A stretch of 7,630 nucleotides of DNA from Polyangiaceae bacterium (GCA_025934595.1 JAICXU010000129.1:1-7630); one strand, 5' to 3'. Shown: positions 1 to 6,613, counted from the first letter of the stretch. Translations and numbers: made by a program. Notes: generated from the sequence alone by a model not told the origin.

Positions 1-711
1 GCGCGCATGCTCGTCGAGGAGCGCGAGCGCCGCATTCGCGTTTCCTTCGCGCAGCGCTTCTTGCGCGCGACGCACGAGATCGACCTCGGCGGCAATCGAA
101 GGAGAAGGCGGGGTCGAGGTCGACGGCGAGGTCGACGGCGAGGTCGAGGGGCGATGGTCGACGGGCGGCGGGCGAGCTTCGACAGGCGACGGTGCAACGT
201 CCGCCACGGGCGTTGTCGTTGTCGTTGTCGTTGTCTCCGTCGCGGTCGTTCTCGTTGTCGTCGTCGTCATCGTTATCGGCGCCGCCGGCGTCGCCTTGGT
301 CTCGGTCGAGGTCGTGGTCTCGGTCTGCGTCGCAGCCCTCTGCGACGCACGCGCACGATGCACCGTCACCGCTCCCGCCGAAACCGATCCGAGGATCGCG
401 ACGGCCGCGATGATCTTCGTCGCGAGGCCGATGCTCGCGCCCGTCGCAGTTGCTGCGGCACCGAGCGACGCTCCGCCGGTCGCTGCTGCACCACCGCCGA
501 CGACCGCAGCGGGCGCGATCGAAGGTGCCGCCGCTGCCGTTGCCGTTGCCGTCTTCGTCGTGGCCGAGACTGCGGCGCTCGCTGCGATTCCCACGGCAAT
601 TCGCCTGCGGATCGCGGCGCGCGTGCTCGCGCGATCGGCCGCGGAAGGCTCGAACGCGGGAGATGCCTTTCGAAGTAGCGCGGAGGCGCGAGCGCTCGTA
701 CCCGGTTTCAT
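1..711 (-). CDS. Sigma-linked membrane protein with Thr-rich linker and TPR-like helix, 3' end cut by window
   Basis: This frame stays open from an ATG at 711 to the window edge, giving 237 visible residues and no stop. The start overlaps the sigma factor stop as ATGA, so translation is probably coupled. The protein begins with about 40 residues that include a basic stretch. An Ala/Gly/Thr low-complexity region follows (about 40-97), then a hydrophobic segment (about 98-117, KIIAAVAILGSVSAG) that I read as a membrane helix. A Thr-rich linker (128-167, with eight of nine Thr at 158-167) leads into a Pro/Ser linker with STSP repeats (168-205). The visible end is a charged helix ending EALREGNANAALALLDEHAR (218-237), which resembles a TPR-type helix pair seen in myxobacterial proteins encoded next to ECF sigma factors. 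By position it could be the sigma factor's regulator, but no ZAS/HxxxCxxC anti-sigma motif is visible. The function is inferred from context. Confidence 0.8.
   Translation of the reverse strand, partial: MKPGTSARASALLRKASPAFEPSAADRASTRAAIRRRIAVGIAASAAVSATTKTATATAAAAPSIAPAAVVGGGAAATGGASLGAAATATGASIGLATKIIAAVAILGSVSAGAVTVHRARASQRAATQTETTTSTETKATPAAPITMTTTTTRTTATETTTTTTTTPVADVAPSPVEARPPPVDHRPSTSPSTSPSTSTPPSPSIAAEVDLVRRAQEALREGNANAALALLDEHAR
119..149 (-). repeat. 12-bp direct repeat encoding STSP units
   Basis: The 12-bp unit GTCGACGGCGAG occurs at 119-130 and 131-142, followed by a partial third copy to 149. In the minus frame of the membrane protein it encodes STSP repeats in the Pro/Ser linker. 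Because the unit is a multiple of three, gain or loss of copies would change linker length without breaking the frame. Confidence 0.75.
211..234 (-). repeat. Hexanucleotide (CGTTGT)4 repeat encoding a Thr run
   Basis: Four perfect copies of CGTTGT (ACAACG on the coding strand) encode eight consecutive Thr in the linker of the membrane protein. Imperfect CGT/TGT/GGT triplets extend the Thr-rich tract to about 330. The alternation of ACG and ACA codons shows repeat expansion rather than simple codon preference. Confidence 0.8.
708..711 (-). other. ATGA stop-start overlap of sigma and membrane protein genes
   Basis: The sigma factor TGA (710-708) shares three bases with the ATG (711-709) of the next gene. 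Such overlaps usually mean translational coupling and a fixed ratio of the two proteins, as for sigma factors and their regulators. Confidence 0.85.
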
Positions 712-1334
712 GTCGCGCTCCCGTGCGGTGCCATCTCGTGTCCCGGCCCCTGGTGCTCACACAGCTCGTGGCGCGCGAGCGCGGCTTCGAAGCACGCGCG
801 ACCTGCGCGAATGCGCGATGCGACGGTGTTCGGATTCACGTCGAGCGCTTCGGCGATCTCCGCCGTCGTCATTTGCTCGAGCTCGGCGAGCACGAACGCT
901 TCGCGCTTGTCGTCATCGAGCTCTTCGAGGAGCTTTTGCACGAGCCTCATCGCTTCGCGCTCCTCCGCATTTCGATCCGGCGATTTGCCCGACGACGAAA
1001 ATGTATCCGGCTCGAACGCTTCCGCGCGACCGACCATCGACGGCTTGCGCCTTTGCGTGCGTCGATAATCCGACACCACGCGCCGCAAGATTCCATAGAG
1101 CCACGTCTTGACCGCGCCTCGATGCTCGAACGAATCGAGTCTGCGATGAACCACCAAGAAGACCTCCTGCGCAACGTCCGACACGTCCGACTCGCCGACG
1201 CCTAGGCGTCGTGCGGTTCGCCACACGAACGCGAAGTGCGCGTCGTAGACGCGATCGAACGTGAGCTCTCCGAGATCGGATCGGATCCCGACCTCCAAAG
1301 GACGTGCGAACGGCATCGAGTGCGAGAAGGACAT
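708..1334 (-). CDS. ECF-type RNA polymerase sigma factor (sigma-70 family)
   Basis: The 208-residue protein has the two-domain layout and length of an extracytoplasmic-function sigma factor, which directs RNA polymerase to a small regulon. Region 2 lies at about 27-95, with the core-binding and -10 recognition helices around DVAQEVFLVVHRRLDSFE and TWLYGILRRVVSDYRR. A Ser/Pro-rich linker (about 97-122) connects to region 4 (about 126-186), whose helix-turn-helix includes MTTAEIAEALDVNPNTVASR. The final 20 residues (after 188) extend past region 4 and hold H189, C192, H194, H199 and H204, which is unusual. The ATG at 1334 is preceded by AGGAAGAG at 12 nt, slightly far; an in-frame ATG at 1316 has no better ribosome site. 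It ends in an ATGA overlap with the membrane protein gene and lies 80 bp after the secreted-protein gene. The ECF family call is secure; the ECF subgroup and signal are unknown. Confidence 0.95.
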   Translation of the reverse strand: MSFSHSMPFARPLEVGIRSDLGELTFDRVYDAHFAFVWRTARRLGVGESDVSDVAQEVFLVVHRRLDSFEHRGAVKTWLYGILRRVVSDYRRTQRRKPSMVGRAEAFEPDTFSSSGKSPDRNAEEREAMRLVQKLLEELDDDKREAFVLAELEQMTTAEIAEALDVNPNTVASRIRAGRACFEAALARHELCEHQGPGHEMAPHGSAT

Positions 1335-1346
1335 GAAAAACGCGTG

Positions 1347-1354
1347 CTCTTCCT
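1347..1354 (-). promoter_or_regulatory. Ribosome binding site of the ECF sigma gene
   Basis: AGGAAGAG on the minus strand lies 12 nt before the ATG at 1334. The distance is a little long but it is the only purine-rich site in the 80-bp gap, and it favours this ATG over the in-frame ATG at 1316. Confidence 0.5.
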
Positions 1355-1414
1355 GAGTGGCCGGGGTTCGATTTCTTGGTGAAGCTTCGCGTGGAAAAAA
1401 CGGTAGAGAAGCGG

Positions 1415-2491
1415 TCAGAATCGAAGCTCTGCACCGACCGTGCCTCGACCCACGATGGGCGCAGGTTGATGCACGAAGCCGACGCCGTCGAGCACGAACT
1501 CGGGGCGATCGACATCGGCGCCGATCTCCAGAAGCGCTCGAACGCGAAATAGGCCTGATTTATCGAGCGAAAGCGTACCTAAACCTCCGAGCAGCGCTTC
1601 GGCGTTGAGCGCGCTTCCGGAGCTCGGACGCGTGACATCGAACGATTCGCCGCGGAGCGAGCCGAGCTCGAACGCGGCGCACGGGCCGACCTGAAATGTG
1701 TCACCGAACGACAGACATGTCCGAGCGCCGGCATCGAGCAGCTGAAAGCGCGCGCCGCCCGGCTTCGAAAAACGCGCGACGCCGAGGGCCCAATATCCGC
1801 CGTACGTTTCGACGCGAAGAGCTCCGTACGCGACGCCGATTTCGCCGAGCGCACCGAAGCCGAGCGAAGGAAGATCGCCCGACGTGCCGCCGAGCGATGC
1901 GCCGAAATAAAGATGAGGAGTGAGATCGGAAGACCGAGAGCTCGACCTAGACTTAGGCTTCGTGCGCGATGGCGATGGATGGGTGACGGTCGAAATCGAG
2001 GCCGATGGTCGAGGGGCGACGGTCGGCGCCGAGGTCGAAGTCGACGTCGCGGTCGCTGTCGGTATCGCCTCGGTCTTGGTCGCGGTCTCGGTCGAGGTCT
2101 CACTCGCCGCCGCCTGCGTCAGCGCCAACGCGAGGATCGAGGCGGTCGCGTCGGCGGCGGCTTTGCACGATTCCGCCTGAATTTGCCGCTCTGCGTGCGT
2201 TCCATTCGGCAAAATAGTTGTAATCTGCAAGTTCCACACGCCGCTCGGATCGAGCGAGACCGTCGCCGTCGCATCGAGCTTGTCCGCGCGCACGTCGTCA
2301 CCGCGAAGATGCGCGACCTCTTTCAAAATCGTCTCGCTGTCGGAACATCCTGCGGGCGCGTTCCAGGTCAGCGTGACGGGCGGCGCCGGCGCGGCCGGCG
2401 GTGTGGCAAGTTGCGCGCGCGCTGCGTGAACGAACGGAAACGCAGCGAGGAGCGTGGCCAGGGCTGCCGCTATTTTTTTTCCGCCCCGCAT
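1415..2491 (-). CDS. Exported protein with Ser/Thr-rich linker and beta-barrel-like C-terminus, function unknown
   Basis: I chose the ATG at 2491 because it gives a clean signal peptide: KK at 5-6, hydrophobic core 7-22 and a likely cleavage after ARA at 26. An upstream ATG at 2719 would only add Arg/Ser-rich sequence overlapping the Mrp gene. The 358-residue product has an N-terminal domain (about 38-128) starting TLTWNAPAGCSDSE, with C49 and C109 as a likely disulfide. A Ser/Thr/Pro linker (130-188) follows, then a Gly- and aromatic-rich region (190-358) of alternating beta-like segments with C259 and C271. The protein ends VGAELRF, and a terminal Phe is the hallmark of outer-membrane beta-barrels. 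I do not recognise a characterised family, though similar GC-rich myxobacterial proteins occur beside ECF sigma genes. The gap to the Mrp stop is 34 bp and to the sigma start 80 bp, so co-transcription is likely. The ribosome site is weak (GGGCGAG). Confidence 0.82.
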   Translation of the reverse strand: MRGGKKIAAALATLLAAFPFVHAARAQLATPPAAPAPPVTLTWNAPAGCSDSETILKEVAHLRGDDVRADKLDATATVSLDPSGVWNLQITTILPNGTHAERQIQAESCKAAADATASILALALTQAAASETSTETATKTEAIPTATATSTSTSAPTVAPRPSASISTVTHPSPSRTKPKSRSSSRSSDLTPHLYFGASLGGTSGDLPSLGFGALGEIGVAYGALRVETYGGYWALGVARFSKPGGARFQLLDAGARTCLSFGDTFQVGPCAAFELGSLRGESFDVTRPSSGSALNAEALLGGLGTLSLDKSGLFRVRALLEIGADVDRPEFVLDGVGFVHQPAPIVGRGTVGAELRF

Positions 2492-2525
2492 TCGACTCGC
2501 CCGCGCTCGCAATTTTTCGGCCGCT

Positions 2526-3611
2526 CTACTTCGCGACGGGGAGCCTTCGTTTTCCTCCGCCGCCCGAGCGATCGATGATCGGCGCGGGAGCGTCCTCTCC
2601 CTCTGCTGCTCTCGCTTCGATCGCATCGACGAGCTTCTCGCCGACCTCGATGAAGGCGCGCGCGATCGAGCTCGCGGGCGCGGCTTGCACGACCGGCGTT
2701 CCTTTGTCGCCCCATTCACGAACGATGGTTTCGATGGGAATTTGGCCCAAAAGCGGCGCTTTCGCTTGATCGGCGACGGCTTGCCCGCCCCCTTTTCCGA
2801 AGAGCTCGTGGCGCACGCCCGCGGAGTCGATGAAGAAGCTCATGTTCTCGACGACGCCGAGAATGGGGATGTTCACTTTTTCGCACATCGACACGCTCTT
2901 GAAGACGTCGTCGGTGGCGACGGCTTGCGGCGTCGTGACGATGACGGCGCCCGACACGCGCACGCGTTGCGAGAGCGTGAGCGAGATGTCGCCCGTGCCC
3001 GGCGGAAGATCGAGGACGACGTAATCGAGGTCGCCCCAGTTCACGTCTTTCAAAAATTGGAGGAGCGCGCCGTGCAGCATCGGACCGCGCCACACGATCG
3101 CCGCTTTCGGATCTTCGAGCAAAAATCCGATGCTCATCAACTTCACGCCGAAACGTTCGAGCGGCTCGATGCGCTTTCCATCGAGAGAAACCGGTCTTCC
3201 GGAGATCCCGAGCATCGTCGGAATCGAAGGGCCGTAGATGTCGGCGTCGAGGAGGCCCACGCGACATCCGGATCGTGCGAGCGCCAGCGTGAGGTTCGTG
3301 GCGACGGTGGATTTTCCGACACCACCCTTGCCGCTCATCACGAGCACGACATTTTTCACGCCGGGCATCGGATCGTCGGGACCGATCGTGCGTGCGGATC
3401 CCGAGCCGACCCAGCGGACCTCCACCGATTTCACGCCGCTCGCTTTTTCGACGACGGCCCGAGCGCGCGCGCCGATCTCGCTACGTGAGCCTGATTTCAA
3501 ACCGAGAGTGACGGTGACGTCGTTCGCGAGAACGGTGACGTCACGCACGTCGGCGGCGTCGCCGATGTCACGGGTGAGCGCTTGGACGATTTCTTCTTTG
3601 GCGATGGCCAT
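2526..3611 (-). CDS. mrp: Mrp/ApbC/NBP35-family P-loop ATPase lacking the CxxC cluster motif
   Basis: The 361-residue protein matches the Mrp/ApbC family, ATPases that carry or help transfer iron-sulfur clusters in the cytoplasm. A short N-terminal domain (1-70) has the place and size of a DUF59/MIP18 domain but lacks its usual DPE and cysteine motifs. The ATPase domain shows the deviant Walker A SGKGGVGKST (93-102, K95 and K100), LLDADIYGPSIPTMLG (120-135), DLPPGTGD (201-208) and GVVENMS (252-258). In most family members a CPxC-type cysteine pair follows ENMS and binds the bridging cluster. Here that stretch reads FFIDSAGVRHELFGKGGGQ, and the whole protein has only two cysteines, C116 and C243. 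A Gly-rich basic tail ends the protein. The gene lies 53 bp after the aldehyde dehydrogenase and 34 bp before the exported-protein gene on the same strand. The family call is firm; an iron-sulfur carrier role is doubtful. Confidence 0.95.
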   Translation of the reverse strand: MAIAKEEIVQALTRDIGDAADVRDVTVLANDVTVTLGLKSGSRSEIGARARAVVEKASGVKSVEVRWVGSGSARTIGPDDPMPGVKNVVLVMSGKGGVGKSTVATNLTLALARSGCRVGLLDADIYGPSIPTMLGISGRPVSLDGKRIEPLERFGVKLMSIGFLLEDPKAAIVWRGPMLHGALLQFLKDVNWGDLDYVVLDLPPGTGDISLTLSQRVRVSGAVIVTTPQAVATDDVFKSVSMCEKVNIPILGVVENMSFFIDSAGVRHELFGKGGGQAVADQAKAPLLGQIPIETIVREWGDKGTPVVQAAPASSIARAFIEVGEKLVDAIEARAAEGEDAPAPIIDRSGGGGKRRLPVAK

Positions 3612-3614
3612 TTC

Positions 3615-3631
3615 GGGGCTGAAATTGCCCC
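3615..3631 (-). promoter_or_regulatory. Small hairpin over the likely ribosome site of the Mrp gene
   Basis: On the minus strand GGGGC (3627-3631) can pair with GCCCC (3615-3619) around a 7-nt loop, just three bases before the Mrp ATG. The left arm is part of AGAGGGGC, the only Shine-Dalgarno-like stretch in the gap. When folded, the stem would hide that stretch, so it could limit translation. It is short, and chance in GC-rich DNA is a fair alternative. Confidence 0.35.
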
Positions 3632-3664
3632 TCTATCGAGGTGCCGTCAACTCTCCGTCTTCCC

Positions 3665-5122
3665 TCAAGGTCCAGGGTGCGCGTCGCGGTACACGACGAG
3701 CTTTTTTTCGGTCATTTCGTCGATCGCGAACCGCACGCCTTCGCGGCCGAATCCCGAGTCACGCACGCCGCCGTACGGCATGACGTCGACGCGGAAGGTC
3801 GGGACGTCCCCGACGATGACGCCGCCGACGTCGAGCGCGCCGATGGCGTGCCGGATGCGCGCGTGCGAGTCGGTGAAGATCCCCGCTTGCAGGCCGAAGC
3901 GCGTATCGGCCGCCATGCGAACGCCCTCTTCCCAGCTATCGTAGCCATGGATGGTGACGACCGGCCCGAAGATTTCTTGCTCGACGACCTTCATCCCCTT
4001 CCCTGCGCCGTCGATGCGAAGCACGGCGGGCATCATCTTCGCGCCATCGCGCGTGCCGCCGGCCACGAGCTTCGCGCCGGCCGTCACCGCTTCGCCGATC
4101 CATTCTTCGACGCGCTTCGCGTTCGCTTCGTCGATCATGCACGAGAGCACGGCGTGCTCGTCCATCGGATCGAGCGGCTTCGTGGCGCGTGCTCGCTCCG
4201 CCATTTTCACGGTGAAATCCGCGATGATTGTATTATGCACATAAATGCGCTGCACCTTGATGCAGACCTGGCCCGCGTATCCGAACGAGCCCGCGAAGAT
4301 GCGGTCGAATGCGAAATTCGTGAAACCGTCGTCGTGGAGCACGACCGCCGCATTGCCGCCGAGCTCGAGCAACGTTCGTTTTTTTCCGGCGATCGATTTC
4401 AAATGCCAACCCACGCGATCGCTGCCCGTAAACGACAGCACCTTGAAGCGATCGTCTTTCACCATGTGCTCGGCGGTTTCGTTCGAGCACGGCACGACTT
4501 GCAGAACGTTGTCCGGCGCGCCGACTTTTTTCGCCGCGTCGCGGATGATGGCCCCGAGCGCGAGCGACGAGAGCGGAGCTTGCGGCGGGGGCTTCAAGAC
4601 GATCGAGCATCCACACGCGAGCGCGGGCGCCACTTTGTGCGCCACGAGATTCAGCGGGAAGTTGAACGGCGAGATGCCGAGCACGGGACCTGCCGGCACG
4701 CGAAACCACTCTCCGCGGTAAGGCTCCGAAGGCTTCGTCACGTCGAGCGCCATCACCTCGCCTCCGATGCGCGTCGCTTCTTCTGCGGCGAGCTCGAACG
4801 TGGCGACGGCGCGCGCGATCTCGGCTTTGGCCTGCGTGATGGGCTTGCCGCATTCTTTCGCGAGGAGCTCCGCGAGATTCGCAGCGTCCGCTTCGATCGC
4901 ACGAGACACCGACAAAAGAAGCTGTTTCCGGAGATATGTGGAAGATGCACGGAATTTTTCGAACGCGGTCACCGACGCTGCCATCGCGCGACCGGCGATC
5001 GCGTCGTCGGCGAGCACGACGTCCGCGAGCGTCGCGCCGTTCCACTTTTCCGTGATCCGCGACGTCGGACCGGTCGTGATTTTCTCGGAGGCCACGTAGA
5101 GGGCGGTGTCGATGTTACGCAT
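3665..5122 (-). CDS. NAD(P)-dependent aldehyde dehydrogenase (lactaldehyde/succinate-semialdehyde dehydrogenase-like)
   Basis: The 485-residue product (numbered from the ATG at 5122) is a complete aldehyde dehydrogenase, oxidising an aldehyde to its carboxylate in the cytoplasm. The catalytic set is intact: N154 in SPFNFPLN, K177 in VLKPPPQAP, the SFTGS cofactor loop at 230-234, E253 in LLELGG, the nucleophile C287 in AGQVCIKVQRI, and E383 in EIFGPVV. The AGQVC and PFNFPLNL variants resemble the ALDH21/lactaldehyde and GAPN-like branches, but the substrate cannot be read from the sequence. An in-frame GTG at 5143 would add seven residues; neither start has a good ribosome site, so I prefer the ATG. 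The gene is first in the leftward run, is followed 53 bp later by the Mrp gene, and diverges from the sulfatase-like gene across about 65 bp. It shows no break or missing catalytic residue. Confidence 0.95.
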   Translation of the reverse strand: MRNIDTALYVASEKITTGPTSRITEKWNGATLADVVLADDAIAGRAMAASVTAFEKFRASSTYLRKQLLLSVSRAIEADAANLAELLAKECGKPITQAKAEIARAVATFELAAEEATRIGGEVMALDVTKPSEPYRGEWFRVPAGPVLGISPFNFPLNLVAHKVAPALACGCSIVLKPPPQAPLSSLALGAIIRDAAKKVGAPDNVLQVVPCSNETAEHMVKDDRFKVLSFTGSDRVGWHLKSIAGKKRTLLELGGNAAVVLHDDGFTNFAFDRIFAGSFGYAGQVCIKVQRIYVHNTIIADFTVKMAERARATKPLDPMDEHAVLSCMIDEANAKRVEEWIGEAVTAGAKLVAGGTRDGAKMMPAVLRIDGAGKGMKVVEQEIFGPVVTIHGYDSWEEGVRMAADTRFGLQAGIFTDSHARIRHAIGALDVGGVIVGDVPTFRVDVMPYGGVRDSGFGREGVRFAIDEMTEKKLVVYRDAHPGP

Positions 5123-5187
5123 GGGGTCGATCGTAGCGCTCACGACACATTTCGAATTTCCAAATCAACCGGTGTAGGGTCCTTCGC
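5123..5187. promoter_or_regulatory. Divergent promoter region between aldehyde dehydrogenase and sulfatase-like genes
   Basis: This 65-bp gap must hold at least the start region of both divergent genes. It contains the only AT-rich island nearby (about 5147-5168), with TTCGAA at 5151-5156. On the minus strand TTGATT (complement of 5163-5168) is a -35-like hexamer, but no convincing -10 lies at 17 nt. On the plus strand TAGGGT (5175-5180) resembles a -10 but overlaps the ribosome site. The exact promoters are not resolved. Confidence 0.45.
5176..5179 (+). promoter_or_regulatory. Ribosome binding site of the sulfatase-like gene
   Basis: AGGG lies 8 nt before the ATG at 5188, a normal distance for a Shine-Dalgarno sequence. 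It supports this start, which also gives a proper lipoprotein signal peptide. Confidence 0.6.
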
Positions 5188-6552
5188 ATGAGAGCACGCG
5201 TCGGGCTCAGCTTCGTGGTCCTCGTCGCCACGACCGTGGTGGGGTGCGGTCGCGCGAGCTCCAACGCGACGGAGACGACGAGCGCGCCGGCTTCGACATC
5301 CTCGAGTGTCGCCGCACGTGACGCGAGCGCGCCCTCGGCGTCGAACGAGCCCTACAACGTGCTCTTCATCACCATCGACAGCTTGCGCGCCGACATGCCG
5401 TGGGCCGGCTACCCGCGCGCCATTGCGCCGAACTTGACGGCGCTCGCCGCGAAATCCACCGTGTACACGAGCGCGTATTCGATCTCGTCGTTCACGAGCA
5501 AGAGCGTCGCGGGCATGCTGAGCGGACGTTTTCCTTCCGAGCTCGCGCGCACCGGCGTGTTCTTCACGCGCTACGAAAAATCGAACACGTTCATGTGCGA
5601 GACGCTCGAAGCGGCGCACATTCCGTGCGTCGCTGCGCAAGCGCACAAATATCTCGAGCCGGGCTATGCGGGCCTCGACCAGGGATTCACGGCGTGGAAG
5701 CTCGTGGACGGCCTGACGTTCGACTACAACAAAGATCCGTACGTCACGAGCCAGAAGATGACGCCGCTCGCGATCTCGCTCCTCCAAGATCCGGCGATCG
5801 CAGCTGCGGCCGTCACTGGCGCGCCGGCCGGCACGAGCTCACATCCATTTTTCGCGTGGTTCCATTACATGGATCCTCACGACGAATACCAAAGCCACGA
5901 GGAGTCGCCGCATTGGGGAACACGCGCGCGCGATCTCTACGACGAGGAAGTCTTCTACACGGATTTGTGGATCGGAAAATTGCTCGACTTCGTGAACGCG
6001 CAGCCGTGGTCGAAGCGCACCGTCATCGTCGTGAGCGCAGACCACGGCGAAGGATTCGGCGAGCACGGTCGCTTTCGCCATGCCCACGAGCTCTACGAGG
6101 AGCTCGTTCATGTTCCTCTCATGGTCCATCTGCCCGATCAGACGACGGCAACTGCGCGCACGATCGACGTGCCGCGAAGCCAAATCGATCTCGTGCCCAC
6201 GTTCTTCGATCTTCTCGGCGCTGCGCCCACGCCCGATCTCGACGGCGTCAGCTTGAAAGACGAATGGCTCGGCGGCGCGCCGGCGCCCGCGCGCGACGTG
6301 ATCACCGATTTGCCGCAAGACGAGTTCAACCAGCGGCGCCGCAGCTTCTTGCACGACGGCTGGAAGATCATCGCGCATCGCAACGACGAAGGCTTCGAGC
6401 TATTTCACATCGCCGAAGATCCGCACGAGCTCCACGACGTCTACTTCACGGACAAGGACGACGCGCGGCGGATGGTGAAGCTCTACAAAGAAGCGTCATC
6501 GCACATCGCCGACGTTCCGCCGACGGGCGGCATCCCTACGCACGACGACTGA
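5188..6552 (+). CDS. Sulfatase-fold (alkaline phosphatase superfamily) lipoprotein with candidate Thr nucleophile
   Basis: The 454-residue protein starts with a lipoprotein signal: R2 and R4, a hydrophobic stretch and the lipobox VVGC, with lipidation expected at C20. The next residue is G21, not Asp, which fits outer-membrane sorting. A Ser/Ala/Thr tether (22-53) precedes the hydrolase domain. Metal ligands typical of the superfamily are visible: D64 in LFITIDSLRAD, D285 and H286 in VVSADHGEGFGEHG, with H293, H298 and H300 nearby and H226/D229/H231 in HYMDPHDEY. The nucleophile region reads SISSFTSKSVAGMLSGRFPS (98-117). The C/S-x-P-x-R motif needed for formylglycine is absent, and T103 lies where phosphoethanolamine transferases carry their catalytic Thr. 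It may therefore be a phosphodiesterase, phosphatase or transferase. AGGG at 5176-5179 sits 8 nt before the ATG. The gene ends at a shared terminator. Confidence 0.93.
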   Translation: MRARVGLSFVVLVATTVVGCGRASSNATETTSAPASTSSSVAARDASAPSASNEPYNVLFITIDSLRADMPWAGYPRAIAPNLTALAAKSTVYTSAYSISSFTSKSVAGMLSGRFPSELARTGVFFTRYEKSNTFMCETLEAAHIPCVAAQAHKYLEPGYAGLDQGFTAWKLVDGLTFDYNKDPYVTSQKMTPLAISLLQDPAIAAAAVTGAPAGTSSHPFFAWFHYMDPHDEYQSHEESPHWGTRARDLYDEEVFYTDLWIGKLLDFVNAQPWSKRTVIVVSADHGEGFGEHGRFRHAHELYEELVHVPLMVHLPDQTTATARTIDVPRSQIDLVPTFFDLLGAAPTPDLDGVSLKDEWLGGAPAPARDVITDLPQDEFNQRRRSFLHDGWKIIAHRNDEGFELFHIAEDPHELHDVYFTDKDDARRMVKLYKEASSHIADVPPTGGIPTHDD

Positions 6553-6593
6553 AAAAAAAACGCGCCCCCGTCATGTCACGGGAGCGCGTCTTT
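6552..6593. terminator. Shared convergent hairpin terminator with A9/T9 tract
   Basis: A 12-bp stem (6560-6571 paired with 6578-6589, one C-A mismatch) encloses the 6-nt loop CATGTC. On the minus strand it is followed by nine Ts (the A9 at 6552-6560), the classic intrinsic terminator for the Cys-rich gene ending 20 bp upstream. On the plus strand it is preceded by the A9 and followed by only CTTTC, so it could also stop the sulfatase-like transcript, less strongly. The A-tract begins in the last base of the sulfatase stop codon. Confidence 0.88.
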
Positions 6594-6613
6594 CGATTCA
6601 GGTCAGCTCGCTA

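Noticed and set aside
7..678. Arg-rich plus-strand open frame over the Thr-rich gene
   Set aside because: It is the antisense of the Thr/Ala repeat region; CGT/TGT triplets produce the Arg/Cys runs. The minus strand frame is coupled to the sigma factor and has a membrane helix.
1335..1414. ECF-type autoregulated promoter (GGAAC and CGTC boxes) before the sigma gene
   Set aside because: A GAACC on the minus strand is present but no matching -10 lies at the usual distance, so I could not support a promoter.
2492..2719. Extension of the exported-protein gene to an ATG at 2719
   Set aside because: It would overlap the Mrp coding region by almost 200 bases, adds only Arg/Ser-rich sequence typical of a shadow frame, and would bury the clear signal peptide that begins at 2491.
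3641..5191. 516-codon plus-strand open frame opposite the aldehyde dehydrogenase
   Set aside because: Its translation is Arg/His/Asp-rich without domains, as expected from the antisense of a GC-rich gene; the minus strand has an intact catalytic enzyme.
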